Notes: a model not told the origin generated them from the sequence alone. A DNA stretch of 64,000 nucleotides from Chryseosolibacter sp964563295 (GCA_964563295.1 CAZLWX010000002.1:1-64000); one strand, 5' to 3'; positions 26,350 to 36,307 are shown, numbered from the stretch's first letter. Made by a program: numbers and translations.

Positions 26350-26449
26350 NNNNNNNNNNNNNNNNNNNNNNNNNNNNNNNNNNNNNNNNNNNNNNNNNNN
26401 NNNNNNNNNNNNNNNNNNNNNNNNNNNNNNNNNNNNNNNNNNNNNNNNN
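26350..26449. other. Assembly gap (100 N)
   Basis: Exactly 100 N, so the true length is unknown. The 287-base gap between fahA and the methyltransferase gene holds this gap and repeats, and no gene. An apparent frame crossing it is meaningless. Confidence 0.99.
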
Positions 26450-26453
26450 CCGG

Positions 26454-26474
26454 AACATGGAACCAGGAACTTAG
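26454..26474 (+). repeat. Heptads C2 flanking the gap
   Basis: Three exact 7-base steps directly after the N run: AACATGG, AACCAGG, AACTTAG. This is the visible end of a repeat array that the assembly did not span. Confidence 0.65.
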
Positions 26475-26496
26475 ATTTTTGCCCTAACTTCGCGCA

Positions 26497-27855
26497 ATGG
26501 ACCTGCCACCGGGCTTTGTTGAAACGATCACACCCCTGCTTGGAAAAGAAACAACTGCTTTCCTGGAAAGTCTGGATGAACCCTCGCCGGTAAGCATTCG
26601 TTACAACCTCAGGAAAATCGGAGCACCCGCGCTTCCTGAGCCCGTGCCATGGGCGGACAGCGCTACTTACCTGAACTCACGGCCATCATTCACCCTTGAC
26701 CCTTTGTTCCACGCCGGAGCCTATTACGTTCAGGAAGCAAGCTCGATGTTTATCGGGCATGCACTGCGCCAATTGATGCCGGAAAACAGACCATTGAAAG
26801 TCCTGGATCTGTGCGCGGCGCCGGGTGGCAAATCGACGCTTCTTCTTGACATCCTGCCGGCCAATAGCCTCCTCGTATCGAACGATGTTATCCGCTCGCG
26901 CGCAACGATCCTGTCAGAAAATCTCACCAAATGGGGATGTCCCAATGGCGTGGTCACCAACAACGACCCGCGCGATTTTGGATCCCTCGAGGGATTCTTC
27001 GACATCATCGTCGTCGACGCTCCCTGCTCCGGCGAAGGGCTGTTTAGAAAAGATGCAGGAGCGACAGCAGAATGGTCTGCTTCAGGTGTAGAACTGTGCG
27101 CACGAAGACAACAACGCATACTGGAGGACGTATGGCCTTCCCTGAAAGAGAACGGACTCCTGATATACTGCACGTGCACGTTTAATGAATCGGAAAACGA
27201 AGGCAACCTGCAGTGGCTTTCCGATCGTCACGATATCAAAGTCAAATCCTTATCGATCGAACCCTCATGGAATGTCTCGGAATCCAAAAAAGGCGGAGTC
27301 GTCGGCTACCGATTTTTTCCGCATCTGGCGAGGGGCGAGGGGTTCTTTCTATCTGCAATTCAGAAGTCTGAACCCGCACGATTGTGCGCGACCAACGTTC
27401 CGAACTATTATGAAAAGGCGCCGAATAAGCTGGTCGATGAAATTCGTCCGTGGATCAACTCCGGAGAGGTCGAATACCTCCGTTACGGGGAACAACTGAT
27501 AATGATCCCGGCAGGAAAGCTGGCCGACATCTCCGTTCTGGCCCGGGCGCTGCGAGTCATTAGTGCCGGCACCGCGGTTGGATCGGTTAAGCGATCGGGT
27601 ATTGTGCCTGAACACGCCCTGGCCATGAGTATCCTGGTCAACCGGGATGCATGCAACACCGTAAATGTCGATAAGGACACCGCTTTGGAGTACCTCAGAC
27701 GCGCGTCACCCCAGATTGCTTTCACCGAAAAAGGCCATCACCTCGTCGCGTTCCAAAACGTGCCCCTCGGTTGGGTGAACAACATCGGGCAGCGCTACAA
27801 CAACCTTTATCCGGTCGGCTGGAGGATCAGGATGAGCGACAATGTCGGGCGCTGA
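26497..27855 (+). CDS. RNA cytosine-C5 methyltransferase (NOL1/NOP2/Sun, RsmF-like)
   Basis: A 452-residue S-adenosylmethionine-dependent enzyme that methylates C5 of cytosine in rRNA (or tRNA). Visible motifs are the SAM-binding DLCAAPGGKSTLLLDIL, the first active-site cysteine in VDAPCSGEGLFRKD, and the second in LIYCTCTFNESENE. Both cysteines of the RsmB/RsmF mechanism are present. The C-terminal 150 residues fit the extra domains of RsmF-type proteins rather than the short RsmB core. The exact target base is not predictable from sequence. It stands alone between repeats and valS. Confidence 0.9.
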   Translation: MDLPPGFVETITPLLGKETTAFLESLDEPSPVSIRYNLRKIGAPALPEPVPWADSATYLNSRPSFTLDPLFHAGAYYVQEASSMFIGHALRQLMPENRPLKVLDLCAAPGGKSTLLLDILPANSLLVSNDVIRSRATILSENLTKWGCPNGVVTNNDPRDFGSLEGFFDIIVVDAPCSGEGLFRKDAGATAEWSASGVELCARRQQRILEDVWPSLKENGLLIYCTCTFNESENEGNLQWLSDRHDIKVKSLSIEPSWNVSESKKGGVVGYRFFPHLARGEGFFLSAIQKSEPARLCATNVPNYYEKAPNKLVDEIRPWINSGEVEYLRYGEQLIMIPAGKLADISVLARALRVISAGTAVGSVKRSGIVPEHALAMSILVNRDACNTVNVDKDTALEYLRRASPQIAFTEKGHHLVAFQNVPLGWVNNIGQRYNNLYPVGWRIRMSDNVGR

Positions 27856-27892
27856 CCGTTCGGCTTTAGCTGGCTATTGTTTCCAATTTATT

Positions 27893-27900
27893 TATTTTTG
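27893..27900 (+). promoter_or_regulatory. Candidate -7 element for valS
   Basis: A perfect TATTTTTG, 41 bases before the valS ATG. The -33 region is not convincing. Confidence 0.45.
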
Positions 27901-27941
27901 CCCCTTGTCTGTGCACCGAAGCGCAGCCAGAGTTAACGTAC

Positions 27942-30572
27942 ATGTCGCTATCCACAAAATACGATCCGGCGGAAGTCGAAGACAAATGGTACCAATATTG
28001 GATGGACGAAGGGTTTTTTCGTTCACACCCTAATCCAGAGAAGGAACCGTATTGCCTTGTCATGCCGCCACCGAATGTTACGGGCGTGCTCCATATGGGG
28101 CACATGCTTAACAACACCATCCAGGACATCCTGGTAAGGCGGGCCCGGATGTTGGGCAAGGAGACGTGCTGGGTGCCGGGTACCGACCACGCGTCGATCG
28201 CCACCGAGGCAAAGGTCGTCGCGATGTTGCGGGAACAGGGGATCAAGAAGTCGGACCTCACCCGCGAACAATTTCTCAAGCACGCGTGGGACTGGAAAGA
28301 AAAGTACGGTGGTATCATTCTTCAACAGCTGAAAAAACTTGGGGCTTCGTGCGACTGGGACCGCACCGCGTTCACGATGGATCCGGATTATTATGAGGCC
28401 GTTATCGACGTATTCATCGATCTCCATAAGAAAGGCTTGATCTATCGCGGGTTGCGCATGATCAACTGGGATCCTCTGGGAAAAACAGCGCTCTCCGATG
28501 ATGAGGTTATCCATCGCGATGTTGCATCAAAACTCTACTATATAAGGTACCGGATTGAAGACAGCGAAGAATATGTGACGATTGCTACAGTACGACCTGA
28601 GACCATCATGGCGGATTCTGCTATCTGCGTCAATCCAAAAGATGAGCGTTACCGGCATCTCAGGGGCAAGAAGGCCGTCATCCCACTGATCGATCGATCA
28701 ATTCCAATTATTGAGGACGATTATGTCGAGATGGACTTTGGAACGGGTTGCCTCAAAGTTACCCCAGCCCACGACATGAACGACTACGAGCTGGGAACAA
28801 AACACAACCTCGAGGTCATCGACATTCTGAACGACGACGGTACCCTAAACGAACGGGCTCGGATATGTGTCGGAGACGACCGCTTTGTAGCCAGAAAAAA
28901 AATTGCGAAGGAGCTGGAAGCAAAGGGGCACCTGCTTCGTGCGGAAGACTACACCAGCAATGTCGGATTCTCCGAGCGTACCAATGCCGTGGTCGAACCC
29001 AGGCTTTCATTACAGTGGTTTGTCAAAATGTGGGATATCACCCGGACGCCTCACCAGGTGGTCATGGATGATACGGTCCAACTGATTCCACAGAAATTCA
29101 AAAACACATACAATCATTGGATGACCAATGTTCGCGACTGGTGTATTTCGCGTCAGTTGTGGTGGGGTCATCGGATACCCGCCTGGTACGATGAAGAAGG
29201 AAACTACGTGGTAGCGAGGACGCATGACGAGGCGGTGGACGAATACAGAAAGATTTACCCGAATGCAACACATGCCACATTGACTCAGGATCCTGACGTT
29301 GTAGACACCTGGTTCTCGAGCTGGCTATGGCCGATCGCGGTATTCGACACATCGGTATTCCGCGAAAAGGGAAAGCCTGGCAATCGTGATCTGCAATATT
29401 ATTATCCAACCAACGATCTCGTTACCGCCCCTGAAATCTTGTTCTTCTGGGTGGCGCGAATGATTATTGCTGGTTACGAATACCGCGGGGAACGTCCGTT
29501 CGCCAACGTCTATCTCACGGGCATCGTCCGCGACAAGGAAGGCAGGAAAATGTCGAAGTCGTTGGGCAACTCACCAGACGCTCTCGAATTGATCGGGCAG
29601 TACGGTGCGGATGCAGTAAGGGCGGGAATGTTGTTCAGTGCGCCGGCCGGGAACGATCTTCTCTACGACGAGAAGTTGCTCGAACGCGGCAGAAATTTCG
29701 CCAATAAGATCTGGAACGCTTTCCGGCTTGTGAAAGGCTGGGACGTCGCCGGGGATACTTCCGAAGAAAACCAGGTTGCGATGAGATGGTTTCAGTCGAG
29801 GCTGAATGAAGCTCTCGGGGAGATTGAAGATCTATTTGCGCGCTTCCGGATTTCCGATGCCCTGCGGTCACTGGAAAAATTGATCTGGGACGATTTCTGT
29901 TCGTGGTACCTGGAAATGATTAAGCCAGGGTTTGGCGATCCTATTGATTCAGTAACTTACAAAGCAACGATCAGGTTCTTTGAAGTTCAACTCAAAATGC
30001 TGCATCCGTTCATGCCCTTCATAACGGAGGAGCTGTGGCACGAGCTTGACGCACGGGGTCCACGTGATTGCATTATCGTAGCCGATTATCCAAAGCCAGG
30101 TAAGTTTGATCAAAGCGTCCTGGACGAAGCTCTGCTTGCGTTTGACATTATCAAGGAGGCGAGAAACGTCAGAAATTCGAAAAACCTCTCGCAGAAGGAA
30201 CCTTTGAAGCTCGTCGTTCGAAACGGCGAACAGGTTCCTGCCGGAGCTTTCTGGGCGTTGATAAGAAAACTCGCCAATCTGTCTGAGGTGAACTTTGACC
30301 AGGTGCCCGCCGCCAATGCCACGCAGTTCATCGTTCGATCGTTCGAGTTCTTCGTGATCCTCGAGGGTAAGGTAGATACCGAAAAGGAACGTGAAAACAT
30401 TCTCAAGGAAATCGCCTATCAGAAAGGATTTCTGCAGTCGGTCGACAAGAAACTGGCAAACGAAAAATTCGTCAATGGAGCTCCGGCAAAGGTGCTTGAG
30501 ATGGAGCGAAAGAAGAAATCGGATGCCGAAGCTCGCATCCGCGCTTTAGAGGAGAACCTTCAGCGACTTTAG
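27942..30572 (+). CDS. valS: Valyl-tRNA synthetase
   Basis: An 876-residue class I synthetase. The HIGH-type motif is in PPPNVTGVLHMGHML (residues of about 44-58) and KMSKS is in GRKMSKSLGNSPD. The editing domain follows TVRPETIMADSAI. The C-terminal 60 residues form the valine-specific coiled-coil arm (ENILKEIAYQKGFLQSVDKKL). No T-box leader is present. The stop codon overlaps the convergent ald stop by 4 bases. Confidence 0.97.
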   Translation: MSLSTKYDPAEVEDKWYQYWMDEGFFRSHPNPEKEPYCLVMPPPNVTGVLHMGHMLNNTIQDILVRRARMLGKETCWVPGTDHASIATEAKVVAMLREQGIKKSDLTREQFLKHAWDWKEKYGGIILQQLKKLGASCDWDRTAFTMDPDYYEAVIDVFIDLHKKGLIYRGLRMINWDPLGKTALSDDEVIHRDVASKLYYIRYRIEDSEEYVTIATVRPETIMADSAICVNPKDERYRHLRGKKAVIPLIDRSIPIIEDDYVEMDFGTGCLKVTPAHDMNDYELGTKHNLEVIDILNDDGTLNERARICVGDDRFVARKKIAKELEAKGHLLRAEDYTSNVGFSERTNAVVEPRLSLQWFVKMWDITRTPHQVVMDDTVQLIPQKFKNTYNHWMTNVRDWCISRQLWWGHRIPAWYDEEGNYVVARTHDEAVDEYRKIYPNATHATLTQDPDVVDTWFSSWLWPIAVFDTSVFREKGKPGNRDLQYYYPTNDLVTAPEILFFWVARMIIAGYEYRGERPFANVYLTGIVRDKEGRKMSKSLGNSPDALELIGQYGADAVRAGMLFSAPAGNDLLYDEKLLERGRNFANKIWNAFRLVKGWDVAGDTSEENQVAMRWFQSRLNEALGEIEDLFARFRISDALRSLEKLIWDDFCSWYLEMIKPGFGDPIDSVTYKATIRFFEVQLKMLHPFMPFITEELWHELDARGPRDCIIVADYPKPGKFDQSVLDEALLAFDIIKEARNVRNSKNLSQKEPLKLVVRNGEQVPAGAFWALIRKLANLSEVNFDQVPAANATQFIVRSFEFFVILEGKVDTEKERENILKEIAYQKGFLQSVDKKLANEKFVNGAPAKVLEMERKKKSDAEARIRALEENLQRL

Positions 30573-31795
30573 AACCTCGCCGCAATCAGCAGCTCAATGT
30601 TTTTGTATTTGAGGCCAAACTTGCGGGCCACGTGCTCTTTGGTAAGTCCACCCTTGTAGGTGTACACACCCTTCATGAACCATTTGTGAGTGAAGATCAT
30701 CTCCTCGATCCCACCTTCCTCGGCGGCCCGGAGTATTGTCGGCGTGAAAATGTTGCTGAGAGCAGTGGTAGCCGTGTGTGCAACCCGCGATGCGACGTTC
30801 GGCACGCAATAGTGGATGACACCGTGCTTTCGGAACACGGGTTTGCTCAACGTGGTGATGTCAGAGGTTTCGATGCAACCGCCCTGATCGATGCTCAGGT
30901 CGATGATCAGGGAGTCGGGCTTCATACGGCTCACCATCTCTTCCGTGACGACGTGACGTGCCCGTCCCTTCTCGGCACGGAGCGCTCCGACGACGACATC
31001 AGCTGTTTTCAACGATTCGCTCAACGTGATGGTGTCAATCGTCGATGTGTATAGCTGTTGCCCCAGCAAGTGTTTGACGCGTCGAAGCTTGTACAAGTGG
31101 TTGTCGAATATCTGTACATCGGCACCCAATCCGAGGGCGGCGCGTGCAGCGTATTCGGCTACGGTTCCCGCGCCGATGATTACCACTTTTGTGGGAGGTA
31201 CACCGGTGATACCGCCCAGGATAATACCCTTGCCGTTGTTGACGGTGCTCAGGTACTCAGCCGCTATCGACACCACAGTACTGCCCGCTATTTCACTCAT
31301 AGCGCGGATGATCGGCATCCCGCCTACCTTGTCCTCAATAAACTCATACGCCAGAGCGGTGACTTTTTTCTTCATCAGCGCCTGTATGTACTCCGCTTTC
31401 AGGTGACCGAGCTGGATGGCGGAGATCAGGGCTTGACCCGGCCGCATCATCTCGATCTCTTCGACGGTAGGAGGTTCTATCTTGAGGATAACTTCAGCCT
31501 TGTACACCTCTGATGGAGAATAAACGATTTTGGCACCCGCATCGCTGTACAGCTTGTCAGAGAACTTGGATCCGACTCCAGCCTTGGTCTCCACCCATAC
31601 TTCATGACCATTGTTCACAAGCAGGTTCACTGCGTCAGGGGTGAGACTCAGACGGTTCTCCTGGAGCGAAATCTCGCGCGGGAGGCCGATAAAGAAAGAA
31701 TGTTTGCCTTTGCTAACCTTTTGCAGTTGCTCTTGCGGATAAAGGCTGGTCTTGCTGGCCAGCGCCTCAAATCCGGTTTTCTTCTTTTCCGTCAT
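30569..31795 (-). CDS. ald: Alanine dehydrogenase
   Basis: A 408-residue NAD-dependent enzyme that interconverts alanine with pyruvate and ammonia. It shows the AlaDH/PNT N-terminal domain (GLPREISLQENRLSLTPDAVNLLVNNGHEV), a Rossmann core (VVIIGAGTVAEYAARAALGLGADVQIFD), and the substrate-pocket segment VTALAYEFIED. About 35 residues precede the normal start of the family, which fits the longer Bacteroidota form. It is the last gene of the porX-tsaE-ald operon. Its start overlaps tsaE by 29 bases, so it is translationally coupled. Confidence 0.93.
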   Translation of the reverse strand: MTEKKKTGFEALASKTSLYPQEQLQKVSKGKHSFFIGLPREISLQENRLSLTPDAVNLLVNNGHEVWVETKAGVGSKFSDKLYSDAGAKIVYSPSEVYKAEVILKIEPPTVEEIEMMRPGQALISAIQLGHLKAEYIQALMKKKVTALAYEFIEDKVGGMPIIRAMSEIAGSTVVSIAAEYLSTVNNGKGIILGGITGVPPTKVVIIGAGTVAEYAARAALGLGADVQIFDNHLYKLRRVKHLLGQQLYTSTIDTITLSESLKTADVVVGALRAEKGRARHVVTEEMVSRMKPDSLIIDLSIDQGGCIETSDITTLSKPVFRKHGVIHYCVPNVASRVAHTATTALSNIFTPTILRAAEEGGIEEMIFTHKWFMKGVYTYKGGLTKEHVARKFGLKYKNIELLIAARF

Positions 31796-32231
31796 GAACA
31801 GAAAGTGATAAAGTTCTTTGGGTGCGGTTGTCGGTCGTGATCAACACTTCGGCTCGTTTTTCCGGGATCAATGATGGGATCTTTTCTGGCCATTCGACGA
31901 AACAATAGTTCCCTGAGTAGAAATACTCCTCAGCTCCGATATCATACGCCTCCGCCTCATCTTTTATGCGGTAAAAGTCGAAATGAAAGACCCTGGCCCT
32001 GTTTGGCAACAAGTACTCATTGACGATGGAGAAGGTTGGGCTGCTCATGGCATCGGTGACGCCCAGCTCAGTGCACAGCGTCTTGATAAAAGTCGTCTTG
32101 CCGGATCCCATTTCACCATGTAAAAGCCAAATCCTATAGCCAGAAGCTTTTTCCAAAAAAGCCCGGGCAACCACTCCAAGGTCAGCCAGGCCCGCTTCAT
32201 GAAAAACCCGGCCCGCGCCCTCACGCCACAT
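31767..32231 (-). CDS. tsaE: tRNA threonylcarbamoyladenosine biosynthesis ATPase TsaE
   Basis: A 154-residue P-loop ATPase needed for the t6A37 modification of ANN-decoding tRNAs, working with TsaB and TsaD. Walker A is GEMGSGKTTFIK, followed by SSPTFSIVNEY, the HFDFYRI segment and the VEWPEKI motif, all typical of TsaE. The length is normal. It overlaps porX by 11 bases and ald by 29 bases, so the three genes form one operon. I recall TsaE next to PorX-type regulators in other Bacteroidota. Confidence 0.95.
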   Translation of the reverse strand: MWREGAGRVFHEAGLADLGVVARAFLEKASGYRIWLLHGEMGSGKTTFIKTLCTELGVTDAMSSPTFSIVNEYLLPNRARVFHFDFYRIKDEAEAYDIGAEEYFYSGNYCFVEWPEKIPSLIPEKRAEVLITTDNRTQRTLSLSVHDGKEENRI

Positions 32232-33777
32232 TCTTCGAATTTAAGAAAATTATGGGAATGATCATCTCCTCCATGGAGACTCCTCCATGCTGAAAGGTGT
32301 CTTTGTAGAAGTTAACGTAGTAGTTGTAGTTGTTTGGATAAGCAAAAAACTGGTCCTCGATCGCGAAGACGTAGCTTGTCGAAACATTCATCCTCGGAAG
32401 AAAAAGCCGCTCAGGCTTGTTTGCTACCATCAGTTTATCTCCCTCGTAACCAAGGTTCCGGCCTTGCTTGTAACGCAGGTTGGTGTTCACGCTCCGGTCG
32501 CCGACAATCTTGAAAGGTCGCTTTACGCGGATGGTCCCGTGATCGGTCGTCAGGACGACCTTTACGTCTTTCTCCGCGATCTTTCTCAGGATATCGATCA
32601 AAGGTGAATGCAGGAACCACGACCGTGTGATGGACCGGTAGGCCGACTCATCGGGCGCCAGTTCCCGAACCATTGCCATGTCCGTGCGCGCGTGCGAGAG
32701 CATGTCCACAAAGTTGTAGACGATCACATTCAGATCGTTCTGAAAAAGATTGTTTACACTGTCGGCCAGGTCGCGGCCTTCCTGCAAGTTCTTGATCTTA
32801 TGATAACTCATCTTCGCCTGAAGGTTATTCCTTCTCAATTGTTTCGAAAGGAATTCGTCTTCAAAGTTGTTCTTCCCCTCGTCTTCATCTTCGCCGACCC
32901 AGAGGTCGGGATGGGACTTCGCCATCTCGGACGGCAGCTGGCCCGAAAAGATCGCGTTTCTGGCATAGGCGGTGGTCGTTGGCAGGATGGAGTAGTAATG
33001 CTCCTCTTTCTCGACCACGAAGAACTCCGCCAGGACAGGCTCGATGACCTTCCATTGGTCAAACCTGAGATTGTCGATCAGCACGAAAAATACGGGACGG
33101 CCCTTACTCAGTTCGGGGAACACCTTCCTTTTCATCAGCTGGTGTGAGAGCAGAGGTTTGTCCGCGCGCGCATCGTTGAGCCAGCCCTCGTAGTTTCTGA
33201 TGATGAAGCGCGCGAAGTTTGTGTTCGCCTCTGTCTTCTGAGCATCGAGCACCTCTCCCATCTCCTGATTTTCATCCATTTCGAGCTCCCAAAAGACCAG
33301 CTTTTTATAGATGTCGGCCCATTGCTCATGGTTCATCACATCCTGAAAGGCCATGCTGATCTTGCGAAATTCCTGTTGGTAGTTGAGGTTCGTTTTTTCG
33401 GTAACCAGCCTCTTGTTCTCCAATATCTTCTTTACCGACAGTAGAATCTGGCTTGGGTTCAGTGGTTTGATCAGGTAGTCGGCAATCTTGGAGCCAATCG
33501 CTTCCTCCATGATGTGTTCCTCCTCGTTCTTGGTGATCATCACGACGGGGAGGTTAGGTTTGCTGTTCTTGATTTGGGCCAAGGCTTCCAATCCCGACAT
33601 GCCGGGCATATGCTCATCAAGGAACACGACATCGAAATTTCGTTCATCGGATAGCTCGACCGCTTCAGCACCGTTGTTGACCGGCGTAATGTCGTACCCA
33701 CGCTGTTCGAGGAACATGATGTGGGGTTTCAGCAAATCGATCTCGTCGTCGGCCCAAAGAATACTGTATCGCTGCAT
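32221..33777 (-). CDS. porX: PorX-type response regulator with PglZ domain (T9SS regulator)
   Basis: A 518-residue two-domain regulator. The receiver domain (residues 1-120) has the phosphoacceptor Asp54 in VVFLDEHMPGMSG, the acidic pair DDE at 10-12 and Lys in YLIKPL. It lacks a DNA-binding domain. The C-terminal half is a PglZ/alkaline-phosphatase-superfamily domain (VFFVLIDNLRFDQW, LPTTTAYARNAIFSG, LTTDHGT). In Porphyromonas and Flavobacterium, PorX works with the kinase PorY and a sigma factor to control type IX secretion, and its PglZ domain is reported to be a zinc phosphodiesterase. It heads the operon with tsaE and ald. Confidence 0.95.
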   Translation of the reverse strand: MQRYSILWADDEIDLLKPHIMFLEQRGYDITPVNNGAEAVELSDERNFDVVFLDEHMPGMSGLEALAQIKNSKPNLPVVMITKNEEEHIMEEAIGSKIADYLIKPLNPSQILLSVKKILENKRLVTEKTNLNYQQEFRKISMAFQDVMNHEQWADIYKKLVFWELEMDENQEMGEVLDAQKTEANTNFARFIIRNYEGWLNDARADKPLLSHQLMKRKVFPELSKGRPVFFVLIDNLRFDQWKVIEPVLAEFFVVEKEEHYYSILPTTTAYARNAIFSGQLPSEMAKSHPDLWVGEDEDEGKNNFEDEFLSKQLRRNNLQAKMSYHKIKNLQEGRDLADSVNNLFQNDLNVIVYNFVDMLSHARTDMAMVRELAPDESAYRSITRSWFLHSPLIDILRKIAEKDVKVVLTTDHGTIRVKRPFKIVGDRSVNTNLRYKQGRNLGYEGDKLMVANKPERLFLPRMNVSTSYVFAIEDQFFAYPNNYNYYVNFYKDTFQHGGVSMEEMIIPIIFLNSKNVA

Positions 33778-33939
33778 ATCCGTTTTTTTTCAATTTACAG
33801 AATTATCGCGTTGAAAATACGCATTTGGTTCACTGGAAGCGGGGGAATGCGTTGACTTTTTCAGGTAAATAAATAATGCCAAAGTGCAGCAATGGCCGAA
33901 TACCTGTAATTTTACCCAACGCAAAACAATATCTTCCGA

Positions 33940-35178
33940 TTGCGAAAGAAGACCATCATCAATGACCCGCTTTATGGATTTATCCATGTGAAGAGTGAGC
34001 TCATCTTCGCGATCATTTCGCATCCTTTTTTTCAACGGCTGAGGTACATCAAGCAGCTTGGCGTGACTGACTTCGTTTATCCCGGAGCTGTTCACAGCCG
34101 TTTTCAACATGCGCTAGGCGCCATGCACCTGATGGGCCAGGCACTGGACAGCCTCCGGTACAAGGGGGTCGCTATTTCCGACGACGAATATGAGGCTTCA
34201 CAGATCGCGGTGCTCCTTCATGATGTGGGGCACGGACCATTGTCGCATGCCCTGGAAGAAACACTCCTCGCCGGCATCAAACACGAGAGCATTTCATACC
34301 TGCTGATGTCGGAGCTGAATGCGCAATTCACCGGCGCACTTGATCTTGGGCTGAGAATTTTTCGCAATGGCTATGGACGCCGGTTCTTCCATCAGTTGGT
34401 CTCCAGTCAGCTCGATATCGACAGGCTGGATTATCTCAATCGCGACTGTTTCTTTGCTGGTGTTTCGGAAGGGACAATCGGCGTTGACAGGATCATCGCC
34501 ATGCTGACCGTTCATGATGAACAACTTGTTGTTGAAGCGAAAGGAATTTACAGCATCGAAAATTTTCTGAATGCGCGACGACTGATGTACTGGCAGGTTT
34601 ACCTGCATAAAACTACTGTCAGCGCAGAACGGATGGTCGTGAACCTGATAAAAAGGGCACAGGCATTGGTGCGGGCCGGCGAACGCGTTGATGCAAGTGA
34701 GTCCTTCATGGTATTCCTGAAAGGTGCGTTTACGATGGAGAAGCTTCGCGAAGACCGGCATGCCATTCTCGCTTTCGGTGAACTCGACGACCACGACCTG
34801 TGGGGTGCGATTAAGATGTGGAAAGACCACCCTGACAAGATCCTAAGTGAAATCTCCCGAATGTTGCTGGAGCGAAGGTTGTTTCAGATTATGCTGAGCA
34901 GCGAGCCGATTCAGAAGAGCGCGGTAGATAAAGTGCGGGCACTCGTGGCCAGTCACTATAATGTGCTTCGCGCGGAATCATCATACTTATTTTCTACCGG
35001 CACCGTAAGCAATGAAGCGTATACCGAAGGCGAAAAAATCAACATCCTGACACGAGGCGGCGAACTGCTTGACATCGCGCAGGCAAGTGATCTTCCTAAC
35101 ATCAAAGCGATTAGCAAAATCGTCAAAAAAAACTATCTGTGCTGGCCTAAAACAGTATCTTTGCACAATCAGGCGTAG
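33940..35178 (+). CDS. HD domain phosphohydrolase (dNTPase-like)
   Basis: A 412-residue HD-superfamily protein with a TTG start (MRKKTIINDPLYGFI). Metal-binding residues are visible as SRFQHALGAMHL (first His) and LLHDVGHGPLSHALE (the HD pair). Later segments SQLDIDRLDYLNRDCFF resemble SAMHD1/dGTPase-like phosphohydrolases. It probably hydrolyses nucleotide phosphates; the substrate is not known. It is divergent from porX across a 162-base gap and is followed by lpxD after 55 bases. A promoter-like element for lpxD lies in its last codons. Confidence 0.88.
   Translation: MRKKTIINDPLYGFIHVKSELIFAIISHPFFQRLRYIKQLGVTDFVYPGAVHSRFQHALGAMHLMGQALDSLRYKGVAISDDEYEASQIAVLLHDVGHGPLSHALEETLLAGIKHESISYLLMSELNAQFTGALDLGLRIFRNGYGRRFFHQLVSSQLDIDRLDYLNRDCFFAGVSEGTIGVDRIIAMLTVHDEQLVVEAKGIYSIENFLNARRLMYWQVYLHKTTVSAERMVVNLIKRAQALVRAGERVDASESFMVFLKGAFTMEKLREDRHAILAFGELDDHDLWGAIKMWKDHPDKILSEISRMLLERRLFQIMLSSEPIQKSAVDKVRALVASHYNVLRAESSYLFSTGTVSNEAYTEGEKINILTRGGELLDIAQASDLPNIKAISKIVKKNYLCWPKTVSLHNQA
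35156..35163 (+). promoter_or_regulatory. Candidate -7 element for lpxD, inside the upstream gene
   Basis: TATCTTTG (TAnnTTTG) in the last codons of the HD gene, 70 bases before the lpxD ATG. No clear -33 element. Confidence 0.35.
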
Positions 35179-35233
35179 GTGGACGGCAGTGGCCAGGCTG
35201 ACCGGCGCCGATGCCAGGGCTAATGTCAACTAC

Positions 35234-36307
35234 ATGGAATTTACCATCGATCAGGTAGCTGCGATGCTCGGAGGTGTGGTGAAAGGTGATGGCGCAGAAA
35301 AGATCAACATGCTGGCGAAAATTCAGCAGGCAAGAAAAGGTCAACTCGCGTTCCTGTCCAATCCGAAGTACGAACAATACATCTACACCACGCAGGCGTC
35401 GGCGGTGATTGTCAGGAAAGATTTTGCGCCTAAAAAATCCGTTAGCGCAACGCTGATCCTCGTCGACGACCCGTATAGCAGTTTCACAGCGCTACTGGAA
35501 GAGTATCACAAGCTTATCTCCTTTCAGAAATCCGGCGTCGAAGAACCTTCTTACTTCGGCGATAATTCAATTGCGGGGTCGGGCCTTTATCGCGGTGCGT
35601 TCTCGTATGTGGGCAAGAATGTGCGCATCGGCGAAAACGTCAAAATCTTTCCGCATGCTTACATAGGCGATAATGCGGCCATCGGCGACCATACGATCAT
35701 TCATGCCGGTGTAAAACTGTACGCCGGCGTTCGGGTGGGCAGCCACTGTACCATTCATTCGGGCGTCGTGATTGGAAGTGATGGGTTTGGATTTGCTCCC
35801 CAGGAGGATGGCACTTATAAGACCATTCCACAGCTTGGCAATGTCATTATCGAAGACCATGTAACAATCGGCGCTAATACGGTAATTGATTGCGCTACTT
35901 TCCTGGGTGATTCCACTATCGTTCGAGAGGGTGTGAAGCTCGACAACCTTATTCAGGTTGCGCACAATGTCGAAATCGGCAAGAATACGGTCATTGCGGC
36001 TCAAACGGGTATCTCTGGCTCCACGCGCATCGGCGAAAATTGTGTTATCGCCGGCCAGGTAGGTATTGCCGGGCACCTGGTGATTGCGAACAACAGCAGT
36101 TTTGGTGCCCAGGCCGGAATAGGAAAATCGATTGAAAAGAACGGTGAAAAGTTGATGGGCACTCCTGCATTTGACGTGCGGGACTACTACCGCGCATACG
36201 CCGTTTTCAAGCAATTACCCGATATCAACATCAGGCTGCGCGAATTACAGCAACGCGTGGAGGAACTCTCTCGTTCTACTGCGGTATTTAACGGCGAAAA
36301 ACGCTGA
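35234..36307 (+). CDS. lpxD: UDP-3-O-acylglucosamine N-acyltransferase
   Basis: A 357-residue enzyme of lipid A synthesis that adds a 3-hydroxyacyl chain to N2 of UDP-3-O-acylglucosamine. The N-terminal uridine-binding domain (FTIDQVAAMLGGVVKGDG) leads into a left-handed beta-helix of hexapeptide repeats. The catalytic His is in LIQVAHNVEIGKNT. A C-terminal helical tail (RLRELQQRVEELSR) follows. The ATG at 35234 was chosen because the longer frame from 35069 overlaps the HD gene and is not conserved. With lpxC-fabZ and lpxA downstream it forms the lipid A block. Confidence 0.95.
   Translation: MEFTIDQVAAMLGGVVKGDGAEKINMLAKIQQARKGQLAFLSNPKYEQYIYTTQASAVIVRKDFAPKKSVSATLILVDDPYSSFTALLEEYHKLISFQKSGVEEPSYFGDNSIAGSGLYRGAFSYVGKNVRIGENVKIFPHAYIGDNAAIGDHTIIHAGVKLYAGVRVGSHCTIHSGVVIGSDGFGFAPQEDGTYKTIPQLGNVIIEDHVTIGANTVIDCATFLGDSTIVREGVKLDNLIQVAHNVEIGKNTVIAAQTGISGSTRIGENCVIAGQVGIAGHLVIANNSSFGAQAGIGKSIEKNGEKLMGTPAFDVRDYYRAYAVFKQLPDINIRLRELQQRVEELSRSTAVFNGEKR

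Noticed and set aside
26196..26474. Coding frame across the assembly gap
   Set aside because: The frame exists only because N's hide stops; the flanks are repeats.
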